Assembly: GCF_020536995.1 (NCBI RefSeq)
Contig: NC_068359.1
Coordinates: 75,460,630-75,524,629 of the forward strand
Length of the DNA stretch: 64,000 bases
From: Dreissena polymorpha
Lineage: Eukaryota > Mollusca > Bivalvia > Myida > Dreissenidae
Reading direction: 5' to 3'
The notes under the pieces were generated by a model. The model was not told where the DNA came from, ran no database searches, and saw only the letters and a list, made by a program, of their open reading frames with translations. Positions 44,259-55,094 of this stretch are shown piece by piece. A program made the position numbers and the translations under genes. Within the stretch, counting starts at the first letter, position 1. Each line of letters begins with the position of its first letter.

Positions 44259-44645
44259 ATGAAACGAAAATTAACACAAATGAAGTCCACAATTCAGCAA
44301 CCCTTTCGATCCTCTTTGTATAAAGCAAAAAGAAAATCTCACCGACAATTATTTAAAGACAGTGATACTCGCGATACTAACTGGGTTATTGATATGAACT
44401 ATCATATACAAAATGACAACGCGCCAAATCCAATGAATGATATTTTTGACAAAGGAGAGATCAACAAAAAGTGCAGTTTCACAGATACATACAGTAATAA
44501 AGAAAACGTCGCATATCCCTGCAATACAGAGAAGCGTGAGACAAAAACAAATGCAACACAAACACAGAATGTTACCGTCGAAAATTCCAGCTGTGCGCCC
44601 TGTCATCAATCTGAAACAAGGCTACTCCCTATATTGATTCCGTGA
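44259..44645 (+). CDS. Unassigned 128-codon open frame, lysine- and asparagine-rich
   Basis: ATG 44259 to stop 44643-44645. Basic N-terminus (MKRKLTQMKSTIQQPF, KAKRKSHRQLF), then a polar Asn/Thr-rich tail; no domain, signal peptide or membrane segment. A TTTTCAG acceptor lies at 44155. Its 3' end runs into the degenerate repeat at 44610-44830. It could be part of the neighbouring transposon or chance. Confidence 0.2.
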   Translation: MKRKLTQMKSTIQQPFRSSLYKAKRKSHRQLFKDSDTRDTNWVIDMNYHIQNDNAPNPMNDIFDKGEINKKCSFTDTYSNKENVAYPCNTEKRETKTNATQTQNVTVENSSCAPCHQSETRLLPILIP

Positions 44646-44830
44646 TATGCTACGTATATTGAATCATTGTAATGTTTCCTATTTTGATGCATTGTTAAGT
44701 AACCTATATTGATTCCTTGTAGTGCTACTGAATTTGATTCTTTGTTGCTCTATCTATGTTAATGCACTGAGAAGCTACCTATATTGGGGCCGTATACTGC
44801 TGCCTTTATTGACGCTGTGAGATGCTTCAT
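44610..44830. repeat. Degenerate ~35-40-bp tandem repeat
   Basis: Units resembling GCTACCTATATTGATTCCGT GATAT repeat five or six times with strong divergence. Confidence 0.55.
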
Positions 44831-45703
44831 TTAACGAGGCCTACCGGTATATTCAAGCAAGCTTTTTGGGGGATTAGAAACAACTACAGACATATTGGAT
44901 CTAACTTTATATTGTAAGCTGTTATTTGTTTCAAGTTTTAAAATTACAGTTTCTAAAATAATGCCATGTATCTTGCATCTTGTAAATAAAAAAAAGTATC
45001 TTTCTTTTAGTTTCATAAGGATAAATAATGTGTATCTATAAAAAGAGGGGATATAATAAAACAAATAAACCAATCGATTCCTCTTATTTTGCAAGGCATA
45101 CAGTTTTTTATTTTATGTTTAAACCATTATCTATTGATCCGAAACGGTATTTATAATAATAACTATTGACCTTTACATGGGCGCCTTGCAAATCACGAGT
45201 GTCTTCATATTGGTCATACAATAGAATGTCTTTATGTGTAAAGTGAGAAACCTGACAATATTACAATATGATTGTTGGAGATAATACTTAAAATATAGCT
45301 GAAGGCATACTACATCCATGACAAAGTACACTTCACCGAGATACGTCTGATTATACTGTGAAAAACATACAAAATCCCAGCGGTTGAACGCAAACAAGAT
45401 CAGTGTCTTTAACAACAAAACAAACCAAAAATATGCAGATTAATTGTTTTATTGCTGCAAAGAATATCCCGTATCACAATAATACATGTAATCATCAGAT
45501 CGACAGCCAAAATTCTAAAAGAAACGATTAGCTTATACGCAAAACATAAAACTGACCTATGTGCAACTTGAGAAGGCATTACAGATTTAAATGTATTTGT
45601 TGACAATTCGCACAATGGTTACAATGAGACAAAGATGAATCACCGAGAATATATTTTAATCATATTGCTTCGAAATATTGACTCATTTGTAATCACAGAT
45701 TAC

Positions 45704-45945
45704 AAATGAGTCTCGCTCTGTGAAAAGGGGGTTTAATGCGGTAAGTGTCGTCACATATTAGCCTGTGCATTCCACACAGGCTAATCAGGGACGACACTTT
45801 CCGATAAACTCGATTTTTGCTCAGAAAAGACTTTCTTTTAACAAAAAATATCATAAATGCGGAAAGTGCCGTCCCTTATTAGCCTGTGTGAACAGCACTT
45901 TACGCACATGCATTAAACCCCCTTTTCACAGAGCGCGGCTCAAAT
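45704..45945. mobile_element. GTCGTCCC hairpin MITE, complete copy
   Basis: Ends ATGAGTCTCGCTCTGTGAAA AGGGGGTTTAATGC and, reversed, TTGAGCCGCGCTCTGTGAAA AGGGGGTTTAATGC; centre GCCTGTGCATTCCACACAGG C. Closest of all copies in the window to an intact consensus. Confidence 0.9.
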
Positions 45946-45967
45946 GTATATTCCAACGGATATGGTG

Positions 45968-46420
45968 AAATCAACAATAATCACATATAATCAACATTTA
46001 TTACAATAATTTTGACAAGATCAACAATAATCACAGATAATACAAATCGCAATTAATCGGTTGAGATCAACAATAATCACAGATAATCAACAAAAATTAC
46101 AATGATTTTGATAAAATCAACAATAATCACAGATTATATAAATCACAATCGGTTGAGATCAACAATAATCACAGATAATCAACATAAATTACCATGATTT
46201 TGATAAGATCAACAATAATCACAGATTATATAAATCACAATTAATCGGTTGAGATCAACAATAATCACAGATAATCAATATAAATTACAATGATTTTGAT
46301 AAGATCAACAATAATCACAGATAATCAATATACATCACAATTAATCGGCTGAGATCAACAGTAATCACAGCTGAGCAATAATGAACACAATAATTCGTAT
46401 GAGATCAACCATTATCATAA
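45968..46420. repeat. Dimeric minisatellite, about 96-bp higher-order unit
   Basis: Alternating monomers GATCAACAATAATCACAGAT + AATCAACATAAATTACAATG and GATCAACAATAATCACAGAT + TATATAAATCACAATTAATC GGTTGA. Directly follows the MITE at 45704-45945. Confidence 0.85.
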
Positions 46421-46655
46421 TCAATTTAAATCAGAATAATAAATATTACAACAACAATCGTATTAAAAACAGGAATATCACGCAAAACAACACAAGATAA
46501 ACGATATAAAACACAATGTGTAAGATGCAAAATCACGCGAAATACTATATATTATTGTATGGCAGCCTGTATTTTCAATAATAAAAAAATAACCGAGGCA
46601 CATTGGTAAGAATTAAAAATAATTCTTGTTCATATCATCGTCATACAACAGATGA

Positions 46656-47606
46656 CTAGGCACGGTGCTTTGCAGATCTGTGCTTTGATAGACTACTGCG
46701 GTGCCTGTACCTCTTTTCACACATATCACAAGCAAAGTTTTTCTCTACATTGTGGTTGTCAAGGTGGGCCTAAAGGTCAATATTCTCTCGGAGTTTTGCA
46801 TTGCAAATTAAACGGGTAAATTGCTTTGCAGCTACCTCCCTCCGGACGTGACGATTCAGGTCATCTTTCGTTGAAAACTTTTTGCCGCATTGTTCACAGG
46901 GGAACGGCTTTTCAACACCATGAATGCTGCATCTAATCAACACAAAAATTGGAACTGCTGAATTATCATTCAATACCGAAAAATACACACAGAATATTAT
47001 CCATAATAATATGGAACTTATCAAAATGATGGTCGTCAGAAGCGCTCCAGATAAGAGGCGTAAACGCGTATTTACGCATTTCAAAATCCAAATACGCATT
47101 AAAAAATATTTGTAAGGGTCCAATTACATACGTGAAGTATCGGTACGCGCACATTCTGGATTTATGCGGTGTAAATTCCAATTGTTCAGTGACAATTTGC
47201 ATTGAAATTTATCTGGACCATTATTGTCGTTAAAAACTATTCACTATAATGACCACACCAATATGCACCACATTAGTAATTATTTGTTTTTTTTTAAGCC
47301 GGCTTATTTCGAAAACACCATACAAAACATTTTAAAAAGTGCTTTGCAACTAGGTTATAAAAAACATACTTTCGCTCAGAATGCAGTGACCTATGTTGAA
47401 TTGTATTTTGATTTTTAAACCGACAGAACCTAGCATTGTACTAAAAACAAAATACACACCTGTGTCTGTTGAACGCCTGTTTTGTGTAAAATGTTTTTTC
47501 ACAACAGGCGAATCGTCCGGTCCCTCTGTGGCGCTTATCATGAAGCTTAAACCCCCGATCCGATTTAAATGTATTCGCACAGATTTCACACACGAACGTC
47601 ATTTTT
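46656..47606 (-). pseudogene. C2H2 zinc-finger gene fragment, two exons, one stop
   Basis: Exon A (47460-47606, TTATTACAG acceptor, ATG at 47600-47602) reads MTFVCEICANTFKSDRGFKL HDKRH and RFACCEKTFYTKQAFNRH to an AG/GTGTGT donor (phase 2). Exon B (46656-46926) joins as SIHGVEKPFPCEQCGKKFST KDDLNRH, then a damaged finger (R for C; TAG at 46770-46772 before AHLDNH). A complete finger FACDMCEKRYRHRSSLSKH and TAG (46656-46658) follow. Finger 2 also lacks one residue between its cysteines. Nucleic-acid-binding family; upstream exons not identified. Truncation after finger 3 versus read-through cannot be told from sequence. Confidence 0.75.
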
Positions 47607-47693
47607 CTGTAATAAAAGAATTACTATTTGTTAAAATATATTTCTAAAATGTTTTATAAAGTTTTAAAGACTACACCAAAAGAGATATGAAAC

Positions 47694-47853
47694 CACAGGC
47701 ACTCGGCATTAGCTACTACCCCCCCCCCCCCCCATGACAAAAAAAGTTCGTCGAAAAATGTTTTTTACTTATACATATAAATATAAGTAACAAAATAATT
47801 TTCGACGAACTTTTTTTGTCATGGGGGTAAGTAGCTCATGCCGAGTGCCTGTG
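47694..47853. repeat. 160-bp near-perfect foldback palindrome
   Basis: Arm CACAGGCACTCGGCATTAGC TACTAC, poly-C, CATGACAAAAAAAGTTCGTC G pairs with CGACGAACTTTTTTTGTCAT GGGGGTAAGTAGCTCATGCC GAGTGCCTGTG. AT-rich loop of about 50 bp. Likely a recent non-autonomous foldback element; the poly-C run (47718-47733) breaks symmetry. Confidence 0.85.
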
Positions 47854-48574
47854 TATGAAACGCAAGTGATTGGATGTGACACACTATCTTATTCTTTTCG
47901 TCACAGTTCAATAAACATGCGTGTTTACTAATGCACGGGATTTTCGTGAGTTTTGGCGGGTATACCGTCAATTGAAGTTCCGTAGTCATACATTGTTTTG
48001 AATAGTTAATATGTTCGTATTTGTAACCTTATCATAATTTTGAAGACTTTCAAAAATGTGTACAGTGTGCGTTTCATTATCCTTTGAATATTTTCGCAAC
48101 CTGCGTTTGCCACATCCTATTGCTCAAGAAATACCAACCTGCGTTTGCAAAACAAAACATAACAAAAAAATAAGATATTTTTCAAATTTCACCGCTATTT
48201 TTGTCATGAATGTTATTAAATATATTAAAATGAAGAGTAAACTCATACTAATTCAGGCGTTAAACCAATATTTGTTTAAAGAAAATCATCAAAACCACAT
48301 AAACAAACAGCGTTTGCATTGCATTTCAGAATTTTGTGTCGAAGTGTTATCGGAAAGTGGAAACAGTAAAGGCAATCGAATCATTTCAAATAACAGTTTA
48401 TTTAGTATACTGTGTCATAGGCTATCGCTTTTTTAAAACTGAAATTTCGATCATATGAAAAAACAACAAAACTTACCTTAATGTGCAAGATTACAGACTG
48501 TTTCTTCAACCGGCGTTGACTTTTGCGGTCACGTGATACAAGTTGTTCACACCCGGTGAGTTCGAGGTACAGTA

Positions 48575-49372
48575 ATGCCTGATATTACTCAGATTGCTGC
48601 TGTGCATTTGAAGACGGGTATTAAGTTCTCGACATATATGAAGACAACAGTGCCAATTTCTTCCGAAGCTCAGAAAGTGATTGGCATCTCTGTTGATGAT
48701 CATGACATAATGCGTGTAAATGGTGGAAGTGTTGATAGTGTATCAATTAAAACTTCTCAACATGATTGTATGATGTGGCTTGCAAAGTTTCCCAGAGCCA
48801 TTTTTGTTGCTCATAATTGGCGCAGGTTTGATTTTCCGGTTTTGGTTAGTGCATTGCTGAACACACACTATTTTGAAACGTGAGCAGTTTTGTTGACTCT
48901 TTGCCGGTTTTCAAAAATCGTATCTTGGACAGTCACACAAACAGGGAGATCTAGTGAACGTGTTCTCCAGGCAACCTGCAACGCCCACAGTGCTCCTGAT
49001 GATGTTGAAGCACTGGGATCTTTGCTTAAAACATGTAAAATTACTGACAATATGGACCACATCTTCACTGTTACTGCAATCCATAATTCAGTTTGTTTAA
49101 GTCATGAAAAGCCTTAAAGGCAAAGAACATTAGATTGTTAGACGTGCTGTTGCATAGAGGAACTCTAAAGCGACCAACAGCTGAAATCATTGCGGGATAT
49201 GGACTGGCCTTGTGTCATTTGAAAGCCATATTTTCTAGTTCCGGAGGGGATGACTTTAGTGATACTTTCATTGCTAAAAACAATGAGGGACTACCAAAAG
49301 TCACAAACGCAAAAAAATATTTTATCTGAAGTGGTCCCTAAAATCGGTCAGTTTTTCAGTGACGAAAAGTGA
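48575..49372 (+). pseudogene. DEDDh-type exonuclease gene, intron-less, frameshifted and 5' truncated
   Basis: The first block reads MPDITQIAAVHLKTGIKFST YMKTTVPISSEAQKVIGISV, later FVAHNWRRFDFPVLVSALL, the H-N-x-x-R-F-D ExoII-type motif. The next frame gives ERVLQATCNAHSAPDDVEAL (H-x-A-x-x-D, ExoIII with the catalytic His). The third gives VLLHRGTLKRPTAEIIAGYG LALCHL, and a fourth ILSEVVPKIGQFFSDEK and TGA. The ExoI D-x-E segment that should precede PDITQI is not found. Layout resembles the exonuclease-like region of vertebrate PML and its invertebrate relatives (family knowledge). At least three frame changes; a dead copy, possibly retrocopied since no introns are seen. Confidence 0.68.
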
Positions 49373-49639
49373 CGGAACGAGATAGTATGGCTTTCAAATG
49401 ACACGCGGCCAGTCAAAATCACGCAATGGCTTTATACTGATACTAAATTATGTACATCTAGTTGTCATTAATCTGGCTGTTTTTATTAAAATATAAGTTG
49501 TATATTATTGTGCTACCTGTTTAAAGAAACATGATAACTTATACATCTTTATGCTTCGTAATATTGGGACAACTTTGACATTTTGTGGTGAACCGCGCCT
49601 GTATTCATATGTTGCCTTTTAACTTTAGGTGACCTTAAG

Positions 49640-50208
49640 ATTGTATTATTGGCTCGGCTGTTTTCGGAGAAAACTCCGAGGTATTGTCTTCGTCGTCCGC
49701 CGTCCGCCGTCGTGCTAAAACCTTTACATTGGCTCTAAAATTAAAGTGCTTCCACCTACAACTTTGAAACTTCATATGTACATGCACCTTGATGAGTTCT
49801 ACACGCCACACCCATTTTTGGGTCACTAGGTCAAAGGTCAAGGTCACTGTGACCTCTAATATAAAACTTTAACTTTGCCTCTAACAGCACAGTGATTCCA
49901 CCTACACCTTTGAAACTTCATATGTACATGCACCCTGACGAGTTCTACACACCACATCCATTTTTTGGTCACTAGGTTAAAGGTCAAGGTCACTGTGACC
50001 TCTAATATAAAACTTTAACTTTGCCTCTAACATCACAGTACTTCCACCTACGACTTTGAAACTTCATATGTAGATGCACCTTGATGAGTTCTACACGCCA
50101 CACCCATTTTGGGTCACTAGGTCAAAGGTCACTGTGACCTCTAAAAAAAAATTCTGACAACTTTCGCAGCCGAGCGTGGCACCCGTTATGCGGTGCTCTT
50201 GTTAATGT
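49640..50208. mobile_element. Dispersed repeat with three ~130-160-bp units and nuclear-receptor-like sites
   Basis: Starts TTGGCTCGGCTGTTTTCGGA G and ends CGCAGCCGAGCGTGGCACCC GTTATGCGGTGCTCTTGTT, where GCACC...GGTGC forms a short terminal hairpin. Inside are three tandem units (CTTTGAAACTTCATATGTAC ATGCACC..TGA.GAGTTCTACAC..CCACA.CCATTTT...TCACTAGGT). Each carries AGGTCACTGTGACCT (49841-49855, 49987-50001, 50126-50140). Hairpin end and lack of TIRs suggest a Helitron-like non-autonomous element, unproven. Confidence 0.7.
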
Positions 50209-50890
50209 ATTATTATATCAATATTAATTCAAAGTTAGCTTAATTTCTTCACATGTCACAGTTTATAACTGTAGCTTTTAATAAGCAACTAGAAAACCCC
50301 CAAAAAGAAGTGATATACAAATTTATACTTAAATTCATTGCGTGAAAATGAATTGGGGTAGGCATACTCAAAGTAAAATTTCTTGAGATAGGAACGGTAA
50401 AACTTCATGAAATTTATTCAGTGTGTAGAAAATATGTTGTGTTAAATAAATATTACAATATATGCATTTTATCACATTACAAGTGACATAAAACGTAATT
50501 AAAGTTTCTTGTCACTGGACCATTTGTTGTCGTTTTTGCCATCTTATCCAGATAAGTGCATATATTATTGGACATCAAAGGCACAATTCTCTTTCAATGA
50601 CACTTTTTTAATTCTGTATCTACTAACAAAATCCAGTCGAGTACGTTTATTAAGTTAATTGTCAAATTATATGTATATCCCATTACAAAAAACTATATAT
50701 TTTGGATATAGGGTAAATCCAAAGAAAACGCCCAAACGAGTCAAGGGGTAGGTGTATTCAACAAAGTATAAAAAGATAACCGGCTGGTAAAAAGTTTTAA
50801 AATTTTGCAATTAGTTGTCATATACAATTTACTATGTGGAAATAATAACAAAGAGTGTTTCTGGAAAAGTATCCATTAGGTTCCCACTAC
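50209..50890. other. Intergenic, no feature recognised
   Basis: AT-rich; no domain-bearing frame on either strand. Confidence 0.35.
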
Positions 50891-51155
50891 CTTAATAGCT
50901 TAGTTAGTAGGTGATTTTTCAAGCGGTACCGTATTGTAATGGTTACACGCTCGCTTCACATGTGAGAGGTCCAAGGTTCGATCCCCGGTAGAATAAAATT
51001 ATTTTATTTGTGTTCTATGTTAACTTTTTTTTGATGTAGTCATTTTAGTTTAAATAAATATGCTGTTTTATTGTAACCATTTTTTGTTTTTATTATGCCC
51101 ATGAAATATATGTGTGAGAGGGTGGGAGGGGGGTTCGTAAACGTATTAAAACCTT
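50891..51155 (+). repeat. tRNA-Val-derived repeat, copy 1 (anticodon CAC)
   Basis: GCGGTACCGTATTGTAATGG TTACACGCTCGC TTCACAT GTGAG: the anticodon stem CTCGC/GTGAG pairs around loop TTCACAT. B box GGTTCGATCCC. Acceptor and T stems pair poorly, and a ~150-bp unique 3' body (TTTATTTGTGTTCTATGTTA A...ATGCCCATGAAATATATGTG) follows, so it is a SINE-like copy rather than a working tRNA gene. Confidence 0.72.
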
Positions 51156-51470
51156 TTTTGTTCCACTATCCTAGCAACCACCTAGTTACTAATTAAGGCG
51201 CTATAGAGCGCGAAACGCGACACGTATTATTAATTGTAATAATGAGTCTTGATAAAGGAAGCAACCGCTTATCAATGAGGAGCACCATCACAGCACTCCA
51301 GTCTCATTACCATCAAGTCCTCCTACAGGTTTTTTTAAGAACCACATATAGAAGGCCGCAGGCCTGACCCGTATCTTGCCAGTGGTATGGACCCTTTGGT
51401 ATGGACCTTTAACCCCGCTCACTATCCAGCGTTCATACTTCCGGGTTTACATTTAAACCGACTATTAATA

Positions 51471-51748
51471 GCTTATTAATATCTTAGTTAAAAGGGGATT
51501 TTTCAAGCGGTTCAGTAGTGTAGTGATTACACGCTCGCTTAACATGTGAGAGGCCCAAGGTTCGAGCCCCAGTAGAATCAAATTATTTTATTTGTGTTCT
51601 ATGTTAACTTTTTGTTTTGATGTAGACATTTTAGTTTAAATAAATATGCTGTTTTATTGTAACCATTTTTTGTTTTTATTATGCCCTTGAAATATATGTG
51701 TGAGAGGGTGAGGGGGGGGGGGGTTCGTAAACACATTAAAACTTTTAC
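51471..51748 (+). repeat. tRNA-Val-derived repeat, copy 2 (anticodon AAC)
   Basis: Same unit as 50891-51155, 580 bp downstream in direct orientation. The loop is TTAACAT (AAC), B box GGTTCGAGCCC. The 3' body is nearly identical, with a longer G run (51712-51722). Confidence 0.72.
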
Positions 51749-52797
51749 AGTGTTTTCATATCAATGAGTTCTCAACCCCTATCGTAAATGAGCAACGTTA
51801 GAATAAGTTCAGAATCATCTCCCCTTGAAGTTGAGAAAAATATGAAATTACGCTTACAAGATGAAGCAGATTTTTTAAAACCTACACAGTTCTGTTCCAT
51901 TAATGAAAACTGCATACGGATGCCAGTAAAAAAGGAAACCAATGTAAATAAAATGAACTATGAAATATTTGGGGGTTCCAACACAAAATCATAGATAATG
52001 GTTATTTGGGGGTTATAACACAGCATCATAGATAATGGTTATTTGGGGTTATAACACACAATCATAGATAATGGTTATACCAGTATCTTTTTCTATTTTG
52101 TTTAAAATAATCGGCCAATATATTAATATTTACAGTAGAAAAAAATCGTTCCATGTAACTTCATTGAGTGCCTTTTACACTGAAATTCCCGACGCCCTTT
52201 GATGCTTTGCATCAATACTTATCTTGTATGTCTGTGAAACGTTCTTTTATTCTCAACATATAGTGGCGATCTTTTGTATTCACGGGTGCTAACAACGCAA
52301 TAGTAGAATGTTAAGTTTGTTTATATTCACAGTTTTCAATTCATAAAACGTTGAATATGAGTTCGCCAATAACTACAGGTATACTATAGACATAAACGAA
52401 AAAGCTTCATATTCGCTAAAACCGAATATAAAAATCAACTAAATATAAAAAGAAATATCTTTTTAAATGGTAGTCGTCGTAAATGCTGACTTTGAAATAA
52501 AGTTTGAAATTTACGTTTCTAAACAATTAAATTGAAGACAAAAGTTAAACTATTGTGTTTTTTTTCACTTGTTATTCGCATAATAACATTATTCTCCGCA
52601 TGAAATGTGTGTTATCATTGTCAAACCACATATAAGTGTAAGTAGATAAAATTATACTACGGGAGTGCACATCATATGTGTCCTCACATGCCTTCTTATG
52701 AGTGTATTTCTTCACCATCGAAATAAATCGTATGTGAATATTCGATTTACACGCAGTTGTCTTTCGACACATTTAAATCACGCGTTCATTGCCGCGT
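51749..52797. other. Intergenic; three short GGGGGTTATAACACA repeats
   Basis: Near 51970-52080 a ~40-bp unit (TTTGGGGGTTATAACACA.AATCATAGATAATGGTTAT) occurs three times. Otherwise no feature recognised. Confidence 0.4.
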
Positions 52798-53010
52798 CAT
52801 GCGAAAATGGGTCGTATGCGTTTTGGGCAGCGTATCTGAAGCCCAACCTGTGCATGTGCGCAGTCTGGTCAGAGGCGATACTGTTCGCTTTAAAATCACT
52901 CAGTGTGTTATCGTCTCATTATATATCTCCTGACCAGACTGAGGGATTCGCAGGCTGAGTGGGCTATATATATGATGGGCTAATATGGAATAAGACCCAT
53001 TTTTGCATGA
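52798..53010. mobile_element. 213-bp MITE (TCATGCGAAAATGGGTCGTA ends)
   Basis: Left TCATGCGAAAATGGGTCGTA TGCG and right, reversed, TCATGCAAAAATGGGTCTTA TTCC are inverted ends. The inner CAGTCTGGTCAGGAG-like bases pair with CTCCTGACCAGACTG. No coding capacity. Confidence 0.82.
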
Positions 53011-53784
53011 CGAGGGTCATTAAAATTTTTATTGCGAATTGTTAATGGCACATTTAAGCACAATGCTTTTCGATACGAAATTGAATTCAGAATAGCAAAC
53101 TGGTTTATAAAGAAACCCTATCCAGGCGTTCAGGAACGATTTCCAGACATGCTGACAGAGTAAGGCAAACATCTTTTAAAATTGTACCACATTGTTTAAG
53201 TTGTGTTTTTTCGTAATTATATATGATATAGCTTTTGCATGTTATGTTCTATGTTATTTTTTTAGCTGCTATCTTATGTTTAAGCTTGCTTAATATATGT
53301 TCCTATATGTACTGGGTGTCTTGTTATGTTTAATGTGTTTAATGTTTGCTTGGTTTTCCTATTTGTACTGTTTTTTATTTTCATGTTTTTTTCTTTCATG
53401 TTTGTATGCTTTGTACAATATTTATTTATTCATTACTAATCTCTGTTGTACTGAATATGTCTGATATTTTAAAGACATGTCAACGCTAGTCTTTTAAAGT
53501 AATATTAAGTTACCCCAAGTCTTTTAAAGCAATACTTTATTCAAACTCATATTCCCTGTTGTTCTCAACTACAGGATTTTTATAATAATGTTTTCATTGT
53601 ATGTGCTATATATCATGTTGTTATCATGCAATGTAATGTATAAGTTGGCTTTAAAAGCTCTTCAGATCTTGTGTTATCCTTACTTTATACATAAATATTA
53701 CTCGACTAGACTTGACTTGCCATTTGAGGTTGGATAATTTAACGCTTTTCCTCTTATCGTGACACTATATTATTTCGGCAGTGT
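53011..53784. other. Intergenic, no feature recognised
   Basis: T-rich, low complexity; nothing assigned. Confidence 0.3.
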
Positions 53785-54141
53785 TTATTTTTGCATCTTG
53801 AAAGCAAAACTGTGTTTATCGATAGGCAAAGATATACGTCCCGGACGATTAAGTGAACGAGTACTGACCCTGTTATTCTGCGGGATCGATTTCAACGCGT
53901 AATTGTAACTGGGCCACAATTTGTGTCGTTTGAACATACAGAGACTAGTACGGAATTCCTCACACTGCTCAGTGCTACCTGCTTTACGCTGATCACAGAC
54001 ACAGTGATGTAGCCAATATTCAGAGGTTTTATCTTGTACCGGCCTATGAAATATTCGAATATATCCATGAATGTCTTCTGGCGTTATGTAAAAAACAACG
54101 GTGAAAAGCTGGGTAAAACAGCAACGCCGAAAAAAACGCAT
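53785..54141 (-). CDS. Unidentified 118-codon open frame beside the right-arm breakpoint
   Basis: Minus-strand ATG at 54141. Reads MRFFRRCCFTQLFTVVFYIT PEDIHGYIRIFHRPV, EYWLHHCVCDQRKAGSTEQC EEFRTSLCMF and so on: six cysteines, mixed composition unlike the AT-rich chance frames nearby. An AATAAA lies within a few bases after the stop. No family recognised and no splice evidence. It ends 109 bp before the duplicated arm begins. Could be a small gene, an exon or chance. Confidence 0.3.
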   Translation of the reverse strand: MRFFRRCCFTQLFTVVFYITPEDIHGYIRIFHRPVQDKTSEYWLHHCVCDQRKAGSTEQCEEFRTSLCMFKRHKLWPSYNYALKSIPQNNRVSTRSLNRPGRISLPIDKHSFAFKMQK

Positions 54142-54873
54142 TAAAGCGCTATACCCATGTTAAGGTCAGAGATGTTGACACCGTGTGAACTGCTAGGGTA
54201 ACACGTAATGCATAAACAACAAAGTACGGGTCAACAGGGCTGTCTTTATGACTACCTCATTCGTGAGATTTAGTTTTTATTTATTTTCATCAATTATCTT
54301 ATTGTATATTTTGAATTTGTTTGTGGTTTGAAAAATCAAAAGTTTTGTACATGGAATTTTCATCATGAAATTATATTCTTAGTGTGATAGTATTCGATAT
54401 TCCAACAATATTCATTTAATATAATTGTGATTGCGTATTTTCTTTATATTCAGTTCTCATTACCATTTTCATCATACTTTCTATGCTTTCAGAACGTCAA
54501 AAAGGACCATATTGTTGTTACACACATGTATTTTGTCTTCGTTATCTCTATAAAATAAATAGGATGATAAAAAGTGCACGCACATCTCGACCCGTGCATT
54601 AAGACACACTCTGTATAAATTTGAATGGCTTGTGTTCATTTCAAACTTGCGATAAATTTTGAAAAATGAGTTGCGTCTTAAATAATGCAATAGCGAACAA
54701 ATTTAGTGCCTTCAGCGCTTTGATTTCCGGAGCACTCGAAGCTGTACGAGGTGTCAAATTGAAACTGTTTAAGTATGTATATCTGATATAGATGATATGA
54801 AGTTCAAAACAGCCATAATTCTCAATTTCATATTTGTAGAGTTATTGCCCTTCGTAAGCTGTTTATACTTTAA

Positions 54874-55094
54874 CCCATTTATGCTTAGCGTCTAGAAAAA
54901 AGGTCTTTGCAAACAGAGTAGACCCAGATGAGACGCCGCATGATGCGGCGTCTCATCAGGGTCTGCGCTGTTTGCTCAAAGGAATTTCTGTACGAAATAT
55001 TCTAAATATAGAAATAAAAAACTAGAAATCTCTAATTTTGGAAATAAATTGATCCAATTTAGAAGGATGGGAGAGTCCACTAGGCATAAATGGG
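54874..55094. mobile_element. piggyBac-like MITE, right-arm-specific
   Basis: 221 bp with ends CCCATTTATGCTTAGCGTCT and, reversed, CCCATTTATGCCTAGTGGAC, bordered by TTAA (54870-54873) and TTGA (55095-55098). Contains the perfect palindrome GAGACGCCGCATGATGCGGC GTCTC. The left arm has an uninterrupted site near 24765. CCC ends and a TTAA target are piggyBac hallmarks (family knowledge). Confidence 0.85.

Noticed and set aside
50925-51000. Functional tRNA-Val gene
   Set aside because: Acceptor and T stems pair poorly and the copy is embedded in a longer duplicated repeat with a unique 3' body.
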